Positions 55,068 to 63,811 are shown, counted from the first letter of the stretch. The stretch is DNA of 64,000 nucleotides from Lachnoclostridium phytofermentans ISDg (GCF_000018685.1 NC_010001.1:80001-144000), one strand, 5' to 3'. Translations and numbers: made by a program. The notes: generated by a model not told the origin, from the letters alone.

Positions 55068-55149
55068 AAGGAAGTCTCCCCCTCCTAAGCGAAGTATAAG
55101 CGGGGGTTAGACTTCCTTGTTTCAGTGGGAGTACAAGCACCCGTTGAAA
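55068..55149. mobile_element. Double hairpin resembling an IS200/IS605-family end
   Basis: The first hairpin pairs AAGGAAGTCT (55068-55077) with AGACTTCCTT (55109-55118) and CCCCC with GGGGG, with an AAGCGAAG motif in its loop region. The second pairs TTTCA/TGAAA and GTGGG/CCCGT-like arms (55120-55149). Hairpins with an AAGCGAAG loop are common at the tnpB-side end of IS200/IS605 elements and in their guide RNAs. No transposase gene is nearby, so this would be a solo end or a non-autonomous derivative. Confidence 0.45.
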
Positions 55150-55189
55150 TAACAACGATGTTGCTAAGGGGTTACTAATATCCTTTGAA

Positions 55190-56272
55190 TTAAAGAATAG
55201 AAGATATCCTAAGTTCTTTGTGTTTAGATAAATCAATGAACTGCTCGTCTACTTTTACGACCGGGCGGGATAGTTTGTTTTTATTAATCATTACGACTTC
55301 TCCAACTAAGGAATTACTAAGACGCACAGATGCATTAATATAACACTGCGCGAGCCCTTCAAGAAAAGGAAGAAGGTAGGCAGCATCGTATTTTTGGAAT
55401 CCTTCTTTTTCAAAATTTTCAACAACATCAAAAGGACAAATTTCTTTACGATATACACGCTTAGCAGTCATTGCATCATACACATCAGCTATCGCTAATA
55501 TTTTTCCAAAAGGAGAGATGTCTTTCGAGGAAAGTTTATTCGGATAGCCACTACCATCACAACGCTCGTGATGCATGAGAATAGCTTTCTTAACACGTGG
55601 ATCAATTTTCCTATCTTTCACAAGATCATATCCCGTCACGGGGTGCTGATGTACGTGTTCGAGCTCTTTTTTATTGAGTGCTGCTGGTTTCTGAATGATA
55701 TCCTTTGGTAGTTTAAGTTTACCGATGTCATGTAATAGTCCAGCAAGCATGAGCTGTTCTGCATCATGTGCATTAAAATTTAACCATGTAGCAAAGGAAA
55801 AGCAAATCAGCGCTACATTTAGAGAATGTACATAGATTTGGTCATCTAAATCTCGAATGCATTGTAACATATCAAAAGTTCTTAAAGAACTTCGACATTC
55901 CTTTAAAAGCTGTTCCACTGAATCTAGCAGTTTATTTTCATCATAGGGAAGAGAAGATGTCCCAGTTAAGGATGAAAAAGAATCTTTTAAAGTTAGAATA
56001 CTACCCAAATAAAACTTTTTGAATTTTTTAAATTCTTCGGAATTTTTTAAAGCAGTGATATGCTCTGATGGTTTGGTGGTCTGTTTCTTCACTAAAGTAT
56101 TTGGTATGTAAACAAAAATCTCTTTAATTGCATGAAGTTTTAGTTTCGTAATACTTTTTGTGGTCACCATCGTATTGCGAGAAAGGATACGTTCGTTCCC
56201 GCTATTATACACATCCTCCGCAACAATCATTCCAGACACAACTTGAGCTACCGGAATATTTACTACGTTCAT
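55190..56272 (-). CDS. HD-GYP domain protein (putative c-di-GMP phosphodiesterase)
   Basis: The 360-residue protein has an N-terminal domain of about 130 residues (MNVVNIPVAQVVSGMIVAED) and an HD-GYP domain at about 145-320. The HD pair is in LLHDIGK near 190; HHERCDGSGYPN near 243 holds the GYP motif; DVYDAMTAKRVYR near 280 is conserved downstream. HD-GYP enzymes hydrolyse cyclic di-GMP. The ATG at 56272 is preferred; a TTG 21 bp upstream overlaps the ribosome-binding sequence GGGGAGG itself. It is monocistronic and divergent from the nuclease pair, with a long inverted repeat between them. Confidence 0.9.
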   Translation of the reverse strand: MNVVNIPVAQVVSGMIVAEDVYNSGNERILSRNTMVTTKSITKLKLHAIKEIFVYIPNTLVKKQTTKPSEHITALKNSEEFKKFKKFYLGSILTLKDSFSSLTGTSSLPYDENKLLDSVEQLLKECRSSLRTFDMLQCIRDLDDQIYVHSLNVALICFSFATWLNFNAHDAEQLMLAGLLHDIGKLKLPKDIIQKPAALNKKELEHVHQHPVTGYDLVKDRKIDPRVKKAILMHHERCDGSGYPNKLSSKDISPFGKILAIADVYDAMTAKRVYRKEICPFDVVENFEKEGFQKYDAAYLLPFLEGLAQCYINASVRLSNSLVGEVVMINKNKLSRPVVKVDEQFIDLSKHKELRISSIL

Positions 56273-56374
56273 AGATGTTTGGAACCTCCCCAAAATTAAT
56301 CATACAAAATCTACCACAATTATAAATGCTCTCTATAAAATAAACAATAGTATTCTGTGTTTTTATATAGAAGT

Positions 56375-56427
56375 ATACAATTTTTTAGTGCCGGAATATG
56401 GCATGCTAAAAAATTGTATGCTATAAT
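56375..56427. promoter_or_regulatory. Long inverted repeat and -10 box between divergent genes
   Basis: ATACAATTTTTTAG (56375-56388) pairs perfectly with CTAAAAAATTGTAT (56406-56419); inside, TGCC/GGCA extends the stem. The extended -10 box TGCTATAAT for the plus-strand nuclease operon (TATAAT at 56422-56427) begins at the right arm. It could be an operator for both divergent genes or a terminator-like hairpin. Confidence 0.55.
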
Positions 56428-56464
56428 AAGGAAAATAAAATAAGGCTAGAAAGGTGGAGGTATC

Positions 56465-57550
56465 TTGAATTTTATACATGTTGCAGATGTCCATCTCGGT
56501 GCCACTCCTGAGTCGGATCGTGGTTGGGATATAAATCGAGAGAAGGAAATCTACGATAGCTTTAGGCGTGTAACAACAGAATGTGAAGAAAAGAAAATTG
56601 ACTTATTATTGATTTCTGGAGACTTATTTCACAAGCAACCATTGCTTCGAGAGTTAAAAGAAGTTAATTATATATTTTCAAAATTAACTCATACCAAGGT
56701 AGTATTAATTGCGGGTAACCATGATTATATAGGCCCTCGCTCAAACTATCAAAATTTTAATTGGTGTGACTGCGTGACTATGCTAAGTGGCGGAGAAATG
56801 GACAGTATTTATTTTGAGGAACTAAATACGGAGGTCTATGGATTAAGTTATGTAAGTAGAGAAATATTTGAACCAAAGTATGATGCTATAATACCAGGAG
56901 TGGAAGAGCGTATTAATATTTTATTGGCACATGGTGGGAATGAGAATAATATTCCAATAAACTATAAAAAGGTAGAAGAAGCTGGCTTTGATTATGTTGC
57001 ATTAGGCCATTTTCATAAACCGCAATTAATTACGGATAGAATGGCTTATGTTGGTTCTTTGGAGCCCCTATCCAAAGGAGAACCACTACCACATGGATAT
57101 TATTATGGTGAAATAACGAAGGAGAAAAGAAAGACGGAAGAGCGTTATGAATCAAATCTATCCTTAACCTTTGTTCCTATTGCATGTAGAGAATATATGA
57201 CGAAAGAAATAGAAGTAACACCAGATATGTTTGGTACTGGGATTGTTGATTTTGCTAGGAATATAATAAACGAAAATGGAAGCAGGAACTTTTATCAATT
57301 CCTTCTTGTTGGAAAAACAGATCCTTCCATTCTCCTTGATATAGAAGATTTTTATCGGTTGGGTTATGTAACGGAGGTTTTAAATCATACCCTCCCTGAT
57401 TATGATTTTGGCTCTTTATATGGGGAAAACAAAGATAATCTAATTGGTAGCTATATCCGTCGTATCCGGGAAAGTGATGCAAACGAAGACCTAGTGGACA
57501 AGGCATTGTATTATGGAATCGAAGCATTGCTTAATACAAAGGAAAGGTAG
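56465..57550 (+). CDS. YhaO/SbcD-like DNA repair metallophosphoesterase
   Basis: The 361-residue protein starts with TTG, supported by AAGGTGGAGG 5 bp upstream. It has the calcineurin-like phosphoesterase motifs DVHLG at residue 7, GDLFHKQP near 51, GNHDYIG near 85 and GHFH near 182 that bind two metals in SbcD/Mre11 nucleases. The C-terminal 130 residues form a capping domain. It lies 8 bp before the YhaN-like ATPase gene, and the pair should act as an SbcCD-like nuclease on DNA ends or hairpins. Confidence 0.9.
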   Translation: MNFIHVADVHLGATPESDRGWDINREKEIYDSFRRVTTECEEKKIDLLLISGDLFHKQPLLRELKEVNYIFSKLTHTKVVLIAGNHDYIGPRSNYQNFNWCDCVTMLSGGEMDSIYFEELNTEVYGLSYVSREIFEPKYDAIIPGVEERINILLAHGGNENNIPINYKKVEEAGFDYVALGHFHKPQLITDRMAYVGSLEPLSKGEPLPHGYYYGEITKEKRKTEERYESNLSLTFVPIACREYMTKEIEVTPDMFGTGIVDFARNIINENGSRNFYQFLLVGKTDPSILLDIEDFYRLGYVTEVLNHTLPDYDFGSLYGENKDNLIGSYIRRIRESDANEDLVDKALYYGIEALLNTKER

Positions 57551-57558
57551 GAGCTTAG

Positions 57559-59694
57559 GTGATTATTAAAGAATTAAACCCTGGGCATTTTGGTAAATTT
57601 CATAATGTCAATGTGGAACTTACACCTGGGATCAATGTGATATACGGGAAAAATGAAGCAGGAAAATCAACACTTCATGCGTTTGTAAAAGGTATGCTAT
57701 TTGGTATTGAAAGACTGAGAGGGCGAGCTGGAAAAGAGGACCTTTATGTAAAATACCAGCCTTGGGATACTCCAGGGGCTTATCAAGGTAGTATGGTACT
57801 TTCGGTAGATGGAGAGGATTATCGTATAATCCGAAGTTTTTATAAAAAGGAAAGAAGTATTAAGATAATACGGGAAAGCACTGGAAGAGAATTAACCGAT
57901 GCAGAGCTAGGAGTAAGTGCCATTATTCCAAAACTTACGGAAAGTATCTATAGAAATACCATTAGTATAGAGCAGTTAAGAGCCAAAACAGAATATGAAC
58001 TTGCAGAGGAATTAAAAAACTATATAACAAACCTTTCTATGTCTAAGAGCAAGGAGGTTGATGTAAATGGTGCTATTAGCTATCTATTAGAAAAGAAAAA
58101 GAAATTAGAAAAGCGACTTCCCGATGATAGATTAGCTACATTAACTAGCGAATTAAAAGAATTACAAGATACTCTTAAAAAGTTAGACGATTTAAGCGGA
58201 GAGCTTGCTGAGTTAAAAAAGAGGTCAGAATACTTAGAAAACAAACAGAAGGAATATAATCGCAGTACCAATCAGGAAAGAATGAAAAAGGTTGCGTACT
58301 ATCCTGCTATCCTTGAGAAGTTTAATCGTTTTTTGGAGATGAAACAATCTGCAAAAAATGCTGAGGAAAAAGTAGAGGGTTTAGGAGAGAAGACAAAAAA
58401 ACAAGCAAGTGAATTAGATAGCAGTAACACCATAGGAGAGCATCTAAAAGAGCTTGGAGAATTGCGTCAAAGAAAGCAAGAGCTCGAAGAGGAACTTAAG
58501 GAAAAACGACAAGAAATTGAGCCTCATCTAAAGCAGGGTAGTATCTCTGGGCGTGTAATTGGTGTAATTATTGTAGTTCTAGGCTTAGCAATTTCCTCGA
58601 TACCGTTTCCTTTTCCTTTCATGACGATTCTTATACGCTGTATTATCGGCATTGCATTTTTGGTAGCTGGAATTTCAAAATATATATTAACAGCTACAAA
58701 GGAAGAGAAAACCAAACAAAAGCTAGAGGATATGAAAACAGAATGTGAACGGCAGATTTTTTATCTTCATAGCAAATGGCATGATATTTTACTAAGTCAT
58801 CGTGTTAGTAATGAGAGTCAATTGATGGTGAAATATAACGACGTCCTTAAAAATGAAGTAGAACGGGAGCAAGCATTAGAGCGAAAGATAGAGTATCAAG
58901 CTGCAGCCAAGCAATTTCATAATAAAGCAGACGAGTTAGAGTATGAAATAATCGACTATATGAAACATTTTCTCGGTAATCCTGAGGCGTCGAAAGAATG
59001 TATGCAGGAACTTTGGCAGGAGATAGAGGAATTTAAAGAAGAAATTATCAATGAAATGAGTGCTAACGAAGAAGAACATACAAATATTCGGTCTCAGATG
59101 GAGCGTATTCGCTGGACATTAGAATCTAATGTAGAGTGTGAAGTAAAACTTGACCAAAAGCAGACGGAACAGGAAGAACTATGTGAATTAAGGAAAGAGC
59201 TATTAGAGGAAATAGAGGCAATTACTTTAGGTATTCAAACACTAAAGGAACTTTCTACCGATATTCATGATAGTTTTGGAAGCACATTAAATCAGATGCT
59301 TTCAGAAATTGTATCCTCCATAAGTCAGGGCGAGTATACTTCAATCATAGTAGATGAGAAGTTAAACGTATCCGTCCTTCACCTGGGACAATATGTTTCC
59401 CTAGATAAACTAAGTGCAGGTACTATGGATCAAATTTATCTAGCACTTCGGTTGTCAGTCGCATCTCTACTCTTTCCAGAGGAGAATATGCCAATACTTT
59501 TAGATGATACATTTGCTTTATATGATGAAGAACGAACGAAAGCAGCCTTAAAATTACTTGCTAAGGAAACGAATCGCCAGGTGATAATCTTTACCTGCCA
59601 TCGTAGGGAAAAAGAATTGCTTGAGGAGTGCAAGGTTCCTTATCATTATGTTGATTTAAATGAGATAGGTAAGAAGCCTTTTGAATATGCATAG
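57559..59694 (+). CDS. YhaN/SbcC-like ATPase with internal membrane helices
   Basis: The 711-residue protein starts with GTG after AGGAG. Walker A GKNEAGKST is near residue 29, and the C-terminal lobe has the signature LSAGTMDQIYLALR near 620 and Walker B MPILLDDTFALYD near 645. Between them run two long coiled coils. Unlike SbcC, the centre carries two hydrophobic helices (about 335-375, GVIIVVLGLAIS) where a zinc hook would be, a feature of the YhaN group. That suggests the complex is tied to the membrane. It pairs with the preceding phosphoesterase. A strong hairpin follows at 59720. Confidence 0.9.
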   Translation: MIIKELNPGHFGKFHNVNVELTPGINVIYGKNEAGKSTLHAFVKGMLFGIERLRGRAGKEDLYVKYQPWDTPGAYQGSMVLSVDGEDYRIIRSFYKKERSIKIIRESTGRELTDAELGVSAIIPKLTESIYRNTISIEQLRAKTEYELAEELKNYITNLSMSKSKEVDVNGAISYLLEKKKKLEKRLPDDRLATLTSELKELQDTLKKLDDLSGELAELKKRSEYLENKQKEYNRSTNQERMKKVAYYPAILEKFNRFLEMKQSAKNAEEKVEGLGEKTKKQASELDSSNTIGEHLKELGELRQRKQELEEELKEKRQEIEPHLKQGSISGRVIGVIIVVLGLAISSIPFPFPFMTILIRCIIGIAFLVAGISKYILTATKEEKTKQKLEDMKTECERQIFYLHSKWHDILLSHRVSNESQLMVKYNDVLKNEVEREQALERKIEYQAAAKQFHNKADELEYEIIDYMKHFLGNPEASKECMQELWQEIEEFKEEIINEMSANEEEHTNIRSQMERIRWTLESNVECEVKLDQKQTEQEELCELRKELLEEIEAITLGIQTLKELSTDIHDSFGSTLNQMLSEIVSSISQGEYTSIIVDEKLNVSVLHLGQYVSLDKLSAGTMDQIYLALRLSVASLLFPEENMPILLDDTFALYDEERTKAALKLLAKETNRQVIIFTCHRREKELLEECKVPYHYVDLNEIGKKPFEYA

Positions 59695-59719
59695 GAATTT
59701 GTATACTTAAATGAGGAAC

Positions 59720-59757
59720 GAGAAAGAGGTAACTGAATAATCAGTTACCTCTTTCTC
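59720..59757. terminator. Hairpin after the YhaN-like gene
   Basis: GAGAAAGAGGTAACTG pairs perfectly with CAGTTACCTCTTTCTC (16 bp) around a 6-nt loop. There is no long T-run, but position and strength indicate a terminator. Confidence 0.7.
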
Positions 59758-59802
59758 ACTTCGATGAAACATAACTGCCTCATCCTATATTAACTTCCTA
59801 GT

Positions 59803-59841
59803 TCATGAAAAGGAAAAGTTCGCGAAGCGTACTCCTTTTTA
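59803..59841. repeat. Dispersed hairpin repeat, copy F
   Basis: CATGAAAAGGAAAAGTTCGC and then GAAGCGTACTCCTTTTT. It lies 17 bp beyond the prs stop codon and may act as the prs terminator. Confidence 0.7.
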
Positions 59842-59858
59842 GTTATCATAAACTTTTA

Positions 59859-61028
59859 TTATTTATTATTATACTTATTAAGAACACTTTGAATACGTTC
59901 TGTTGGGCTTAAGAATTCGCTAATGGAAGCATCATGATTCAATGCATCAATTAATAATGCAACATACTTACTCATATCTGCATTGATATAGTAAGGTCTG
60001 CTAAGTAATTCCTCTGTCTGATAAACAAGGTTTGTAGTCATTACGAAATCAATCAGTCCTTGTTCGTAAGCTTCATCAAATTTATCAAGGCCATTTGTGA
60101 ATAAACCAAAAGTAGCGCATACAAAGATACGTTTTGCTTTTCTCTTCTTTAATTCTTTTGCTACATCCAACATACTTTCGCCTGAGGAAATCATATCGTC
60201 TAAGATCAGTACATCTTTACCTTCTACGTCTGCTCCTAAGAACTCATGAGCAACGATTGGATTACGTCCATTTACAATAGTTGTATAGTCACGGCGTTTG
60301 TAGAACATACCCATATCAAGTCCAAGAACGTTTGCAAAGTAAACAGCACGTCCCATAGCACCTTCATCAGGGCTGATTACCATCATATGCTTAGCATCTA
60401 CTACTAAATCAGGAACATTCTTTAATAAATTCTTGATAAACTGATAGGATGGCATTACAGTTTCAAAACTCTTTAGTGGAATCGCATTTTGAACACGAGG
60501 ATCATGTGCATCAAAAGTAATAATACTTTCTACACCCATGTTTGTAAGTTCTTGAAGTGCTAATGCACAGTCTAAAGACTCACGAGAACTTCTCTTATGT
60601 TGTCTGCTTTCATATAAGAAAGGCATAATAACAGTAATTCTTCTTGCCTTACCACCAACAGCAGCAATAATTCTCTTTAAATCTTGATAGTGGTCATCTG
60701 GGGACATATGATTGGTATGACCACATAAGGAATAAGTTAAGCTATAATTACAAACGTCAACAAGTAAGTATAAGTCATCTCCACGAACGGATTCTTTAAT
60801 AAGACCTTTTGCTTCACCGGAACCAAAACGTGGACATTGATGCTTAATTAAGTAGGAGTCTCTTTGATAACCAGCAAATTGCATTGTTGTTGTATGCTCA
60901 CCGGTGCGTTTTTTTCTCCATTCAACAATATAATCATTTACTTTCTGACCAAGAGCCTGGCTGCTTTCCAAGGCAATGATACCAAGAGTTCCTACAGGTA
61001 GGGTTTCTTTAAAATTATCTTGTGACAT
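59859..61028 (-). CDS. prs: Ribose-phosphate pyrophosphokinase (PRPP synthetase), long form
   Basis: This 389-residue enzyme makes PRPP from ribose 5-phosphate and ATP. The PRPP-binding motif is VLILDDMISSGESM near 270. The catalytic flexible loop and ATP region appear in MPFLYESRQHKRSSRES near 143-159, and FDAHDPRVQNA near 180 is also conserved. Usual Prs proteins have about 315 residues; here the extra length lies in an extended N-terminal domain (AGYQRDSYLIKHQCPRF, SLCGHTNHMSPDDHY) and a longer C-terminus, as in a divergent clostridial branch. GGAGGAAAAAC lies before the ATG, and a promoter is at 61219-61247. Confidence 0.92.
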   Translation of the reverse strand: MSQDNFKETLPVGTLGIIALESSQALGQKVNDYIVEWRKKRTGEHTTTMQFAGYQRDSYLIKHQCPRFGSGEAKGLIKESVRGDDLYLLVDVCNYSLTYSLCGHTNHMSPDDHYQDLKRIIAAVGGKARRITVIMPFLYESRQHKRSSRESLDCALALQELTNMGVESIITFDAHDPRVQNAIPLKSFETVMPSYQFIKNLLKNVPDLVVDAKHMMVISPDEGAMGRAVYFANVLGLDMGMFYKRRDYTTIVNGRNPIVAHEFLGADVEGKDVLILDDMISSGESMLDVAKELKKRKAKRIFVCATFGLFTNGLDKFDEAYEQGLIDFVMTTNLVYQTEELLSRPYYINADMSKYVALLIDALNHDASISEFLSPTERIQSVLNKYNNK

Positions 61029-61218
61029 TGTTTTTCCTCCAGTATTGTACTAGACATAAGTTATTTGGGGTTTGCTTACGTCGCCTATAAGGGTATAAAT
61101 TATAAATGATGGCAAGAGATTCTCTAGATTTCTTCTCTTGTTTTTTAGAATTATAAAATTGGCTTTTTTTATGAGAATTTCGGCCAAAATCATTCCGATT
61201 CAACCACTTCCGAAAGCT

Positions 61219-61247
61219 ATATTACTATTATCCTCTTGTTTCGTCAA
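61219..61247 (-). promoter_or_regulatory. prs promoter
   Basis: On the minus strand TTGACG (61247-61242), 17 bp, TAATAT (61224-61219). The leader of about 180 nt before prs has no recognised riboswitch. Confidence 0.65.
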
Positions 61248-61255
61248 GATTAAAC

Positions 61256-62260
61256 TCAACTTTTCGAGTGTTTCTTTAGAAGTTTCTGCAAACGAATGTC
61301 ATCTCCTACAATTTTTAACAATAAATAGTTGCTAGAGATTCGAGAAAATATTCGCTCACTATAATTGGTTTTTAATTGGTCAAAAGACAAATTCGTTGAG
61401 ATTACGGTTGAATTTTGCCTTAGGTGTCTTTCGTTGATGCATTGATAGAGCTGGGAATTGATGAAGGTGTTATTCATCTCTGTACCGATGTCATCAATAA
61501 TAAGTAAATCGCAGTCAAGAATATAATCAAATTGATTTCTTATGTCATCCATATCCTCAGCAGAATTAAATTTATATTTTTCTAGGATTTCAAAAAGCTG
61601 AAAGGAAGTAAGATAAATTACCGTATGTGCATGATCCATCAGTTCTTTTGCGATACAATTTGTTAGAAAAGTTTTTCCTACACCAGTATTCCCGTAAATC
61701 AAAAGATTTTGATAGCTTGTATCAAATTGATTTATGAATTTCTTAGTTTCTGTTACGACTCTCTTAATATTTTCAAGGGGCGTTAACTTTGTAGTTTCAT
61801 CATAGTAATCATCTGCGTAGTAATCATAAGAGAAAATTGAAAAATTTTCATATTGAACGGAATCTCTTACGTTTGATTGATGATAGAGAATGTCTACAAT
61901 CGCTTGTTTAAAACAGTGGCATTTTTCATTTTCAATATAACCGGTGTCCATACAATCCGGACAGGTATACCACATTGTTAAATAATGATTTGGATAACCG
62001 GCTTTTCTAAGGAGCTCTTGCTTTTTCAAAGAAAGCGTTTCGTTTCGTTCCTTTAAATGATTAAGTGCGGTCTCATTGCCTGAGAGAGAGAGTTTGGCAC
62101 TTTGAATCGAACCATTGATGATTTCTTCATCAATCAATGTAAGCTCCGGAATCTTTGCATAAACTTCTTCCTTCCTTTTTTTCAGTTCATACTGATTTTG
62201 CAGCCTTCGATTATCGTATTCTCTTAATATGGTATTGTACTGATAGTTTTTCAGTGCCAT
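61256..62260 (-). CDS. Replicative helicase loader (DnaC/DnaI-like ATPase)
   Basis: The 334-residue AAA+ protein loads the replicative helicase. It has an N-terminal helical part, a zinc cluster region (CPDCMDTGYIENEKCHC near 113-129), Walker A GNTGVGKT near 196, Walker B LLIIDDIGTE near 260 and a sensor region STNLSFDQL near 300. The ATG at 62260 is chosen for the GGAGG 6 bp upstream and the N-terminal fit; a longer frame runs to 62332. It follows the DnaD-like gene and the two form a primosome operon. Confidence 0.9.
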   Translation of the reverse strand: MALKNYQYNTILREYDNRRLQNQYELKKRKEEVYAKIPELTLIDEEIINGSIQSAKLSLSGNETALNHLKERNETLSLKKQELLRKAGYPNHYLTMWYTCPDCMDTGYIENEKCHCFKQAIVDILYHQSNVRDSVQYENFSIFSYDYYADDYYDETTKLTPLENIKRVVTETKKFINQFDTSYQNLLIYGNTGVGKTFLTNCIAKELMDHAHTVIYLTSFQLFEILEKYKFNSAEDMDDIRNQFDYILDCDLLIIDDIGTEMNNTFINSQLYQCINERHLRQNSTVISTNLSFDQLKTNYSERIFSRISSNYLLLKIVGDDIRLQKLLKKHSKS

Positions 62261-62279
62261 TAAAATCCTCCATTCGTCA

Positions 62280-62321
62280 CCAATCCGTGAACTTGGGCAA
62301 CAGCACAAATTCACGGATTGG
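62280..62321. promoter_or_regulatory. 12-bp perfect inverted repeat between the primosome genes
   Basis: CCAATCCGTGAA (62280-62291) pairs with TTCACGGATTGG (62310-62321) around an 18-nt loop. It lies in the 105-bp gap just upstream of the helicase loader's ribosome-binding site. There is no T-run. It may attenuate, stabilise or process the operon mRNA. Confidence 0.6.
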
Positions 62322-62365
62322 CGAAAGCACAAATTTGCAAGTGAATCATTTTTTATTACTTCCCA

Positions 62366-63478
62366 TTATGAACGATTATTTAAAAGACGTTGCTCCATTG
62401 AGAGAAAATCCTCTTCGGAGTACTTTCTTTGAGGAAATGCATTAAATCGGTTGTTTGCAGTAGGTTGTTTTGTGGATGCAGCTTGTTTATTCGCTGCGGA
62501 AAGGGCGGATTGTTTTGCATGTGCTTCATCTAATTTTACAATATCAGCGTCGCAGGTGACTCCCTTTTTATACCAGTTCTCAAGTATTTTGTCAGCATAT
62601 TTAAAGTCTGGTTTCCCTGTTGCTAACATGGTACGATTACAAGCTTCCTCTATAATATTAATATCAAAGCAAAACTCATGAAACCAACGATGCATAAACT
62701 TTTTTTCAATAGTTCCTGGAGCTCTATTTAAACCAAATGCCTTGTTGATGGAATTATAATTATTGTTGTAAGAAAGTGTTGCAGCATCAGCTTTTTCAAC
62801 AGTGTCAATTCCTTCTTCTGCCCAGGAAATCGCTACCGTCTCGATATAGCTTGCACTCCTTTTATTCTTTGATACGCAGTACTCATAGAGATAAAAGATT
62901 AATTCAGCGGAAAATCCAACGCTTTCATATAAAAACAGAATTAATTGAACGTCAGTTGATTTTAATAAACGCTCTAACAATCGTTCTACTGTATTCATAA
63001 TCCACTTCACTTCTTCCATCTCAGTAAGCGCTTTGATCTGTGCCTCGGAGTAGTTTGGTTTATGAATGGTAGTTGCTTTTGAATTATCCTGTTCTTTCGC
63101 TGCTGCCTCTGTTACTGCTGTCTGCTCCATAACCTCTTGTGTGATAGAAGGCAAAGTTTCCTCTGTATTTAGATTATCGTTGGATGGAAAAGTAAATGTT
63201 ATAGCAGTTATTTGACGATTTGCTGCCCTAGTTATAATAAGCAATTGCTCCTTTTCCCAATAACGGATTGCACGTTCAATATCCTTTTCGGTCTCATCTA
63301 ATTTTTCAGCCAAGTAAGAAAGTGAAGTTTCTAAGGAAGGATCCTGAAAACAACGAAGTAGATAGAGATATATTTTTACGAAGGTACCATTGGCACGTGG
63401 CATGTATTCATCTAAAAATCTATTGGAAATTACAGTGATTCCTGCATCTGTGGTTGAAAAGAAAGAAATTTTACTCAT
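62366..63478 (-). CDS. DnaD/DnaB-domain primosome protein
   Basis: The 370-residue protein has an N-terminal winged-helix domain (about 1-105, RANGTFVKIYLYLLR, SLSYLAEKLDETEKDIERAI), a Thr/Ala/Gln linker and a C-terminal DnaB_2/DnaD domain (about 170-320, IETVAISWAEEGIDTVEKA). DnaD-type proteins bind DNA at origins and bridge DnaA and the helicase loader. GGAGGCAAT precedes the ATG. A promoter with -10 at 63619-63624 drives it, and two tandem pairs of DnaA boxes lie 215-400 bp upstream. Confidence 0.88.
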   Translation of the reverse strand: MSKISFFSTTDAGITVISNRFLDEYMPRANGTFVKIYLYLLRCFQDPSLETSLSYLAEKLDETEKDIERAIRYWEKEQLLIITRAANRQITAITFTFPSNDNLNTEETLPSITQEVMEQTAVTEAAAKEQDNSKATTIHKPNYSEAQIKALTEMEEVKWIMNTVERLLERLLKSTDVQLILFLYESVGFSAELIFYLYEYCVSKNKRSASYIETVAISWAEEGIDTVEKADAATLSYNNNYNSINKAFGLNRAPGTIEKKFMHRWFHEFCFDINIIEEACNRTMLATGKPDFKYADKILENWYKKGVTCDADIVKLDEAHAKQSALSAANKQAASTKQPTANNRFNAFPQRKYSEEDFLSMEQRLLNNRS

Positions 63479-63515
63479 AAATTGCCTCCAAGCTATATGA
63501 AATAAAAACCTTTTG

Positions 63516-63538
63516 GGTTGAAGTGAATTTCTTCAACC
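63516..63538. promoter_or_regulatory. Perfect 8-bp inverted repeat in the DnaD gene leader
   Basis: GGTTGAAG (63516-63523) pairs with CTTCAACC (63531-63538) around a 7-nt loop, 38 bp before the start codon. Confidence 0.5.
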
Positions 63539-63618
63539 TATCCCCACTTTATGTAATATTATAAAATGTGCGGAGATTTTTAGAGGTTTCTATGTTGGTC
63601 TACCCTTGTTGCATGCAC

Positions 63619-63624
63619 ATTATA
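63619..63624 (-). promoter_or_regulatory. -10 element of the primosome operon
   Basis: On the minus strand the extended -10 TGCTATAAT ends at 63619. The -35 region is not well conserved. The leader to the DnaD gene would be about 130 nt. Confidence 0.6.
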
Positions 63625-63692
63625 GCATACAAAAATTAAGAATGAAATAGGTCTTTTTGGAAGGAGGAGGGAATCAGATAAAATGTGAATTA

Positions 63693-63710
63693 TGTGGATA
63701 ATGTGGATAA
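63693..63710. promoter_or_regulatory. Tandem pair of DnaA boxes
   Basis: TGTGGATAATGTGGATAA holds two perfect, directly abutting copies of the DnaA box (TTATCCACA on the minus strand). An imperfect third (AGTGGATGA) follows at about 63714. Confidence 0.85.
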
Positions 63711-63811
63711 AGCAGTGGATGAATTTTAGGGAAAAATGGGACATGCTTAAAAAAGTGGCTTAAACAAAGGGTTTTTACGAAACGAGTCGTTTCTTGTAGA
63801 ATTTTAAGAAA

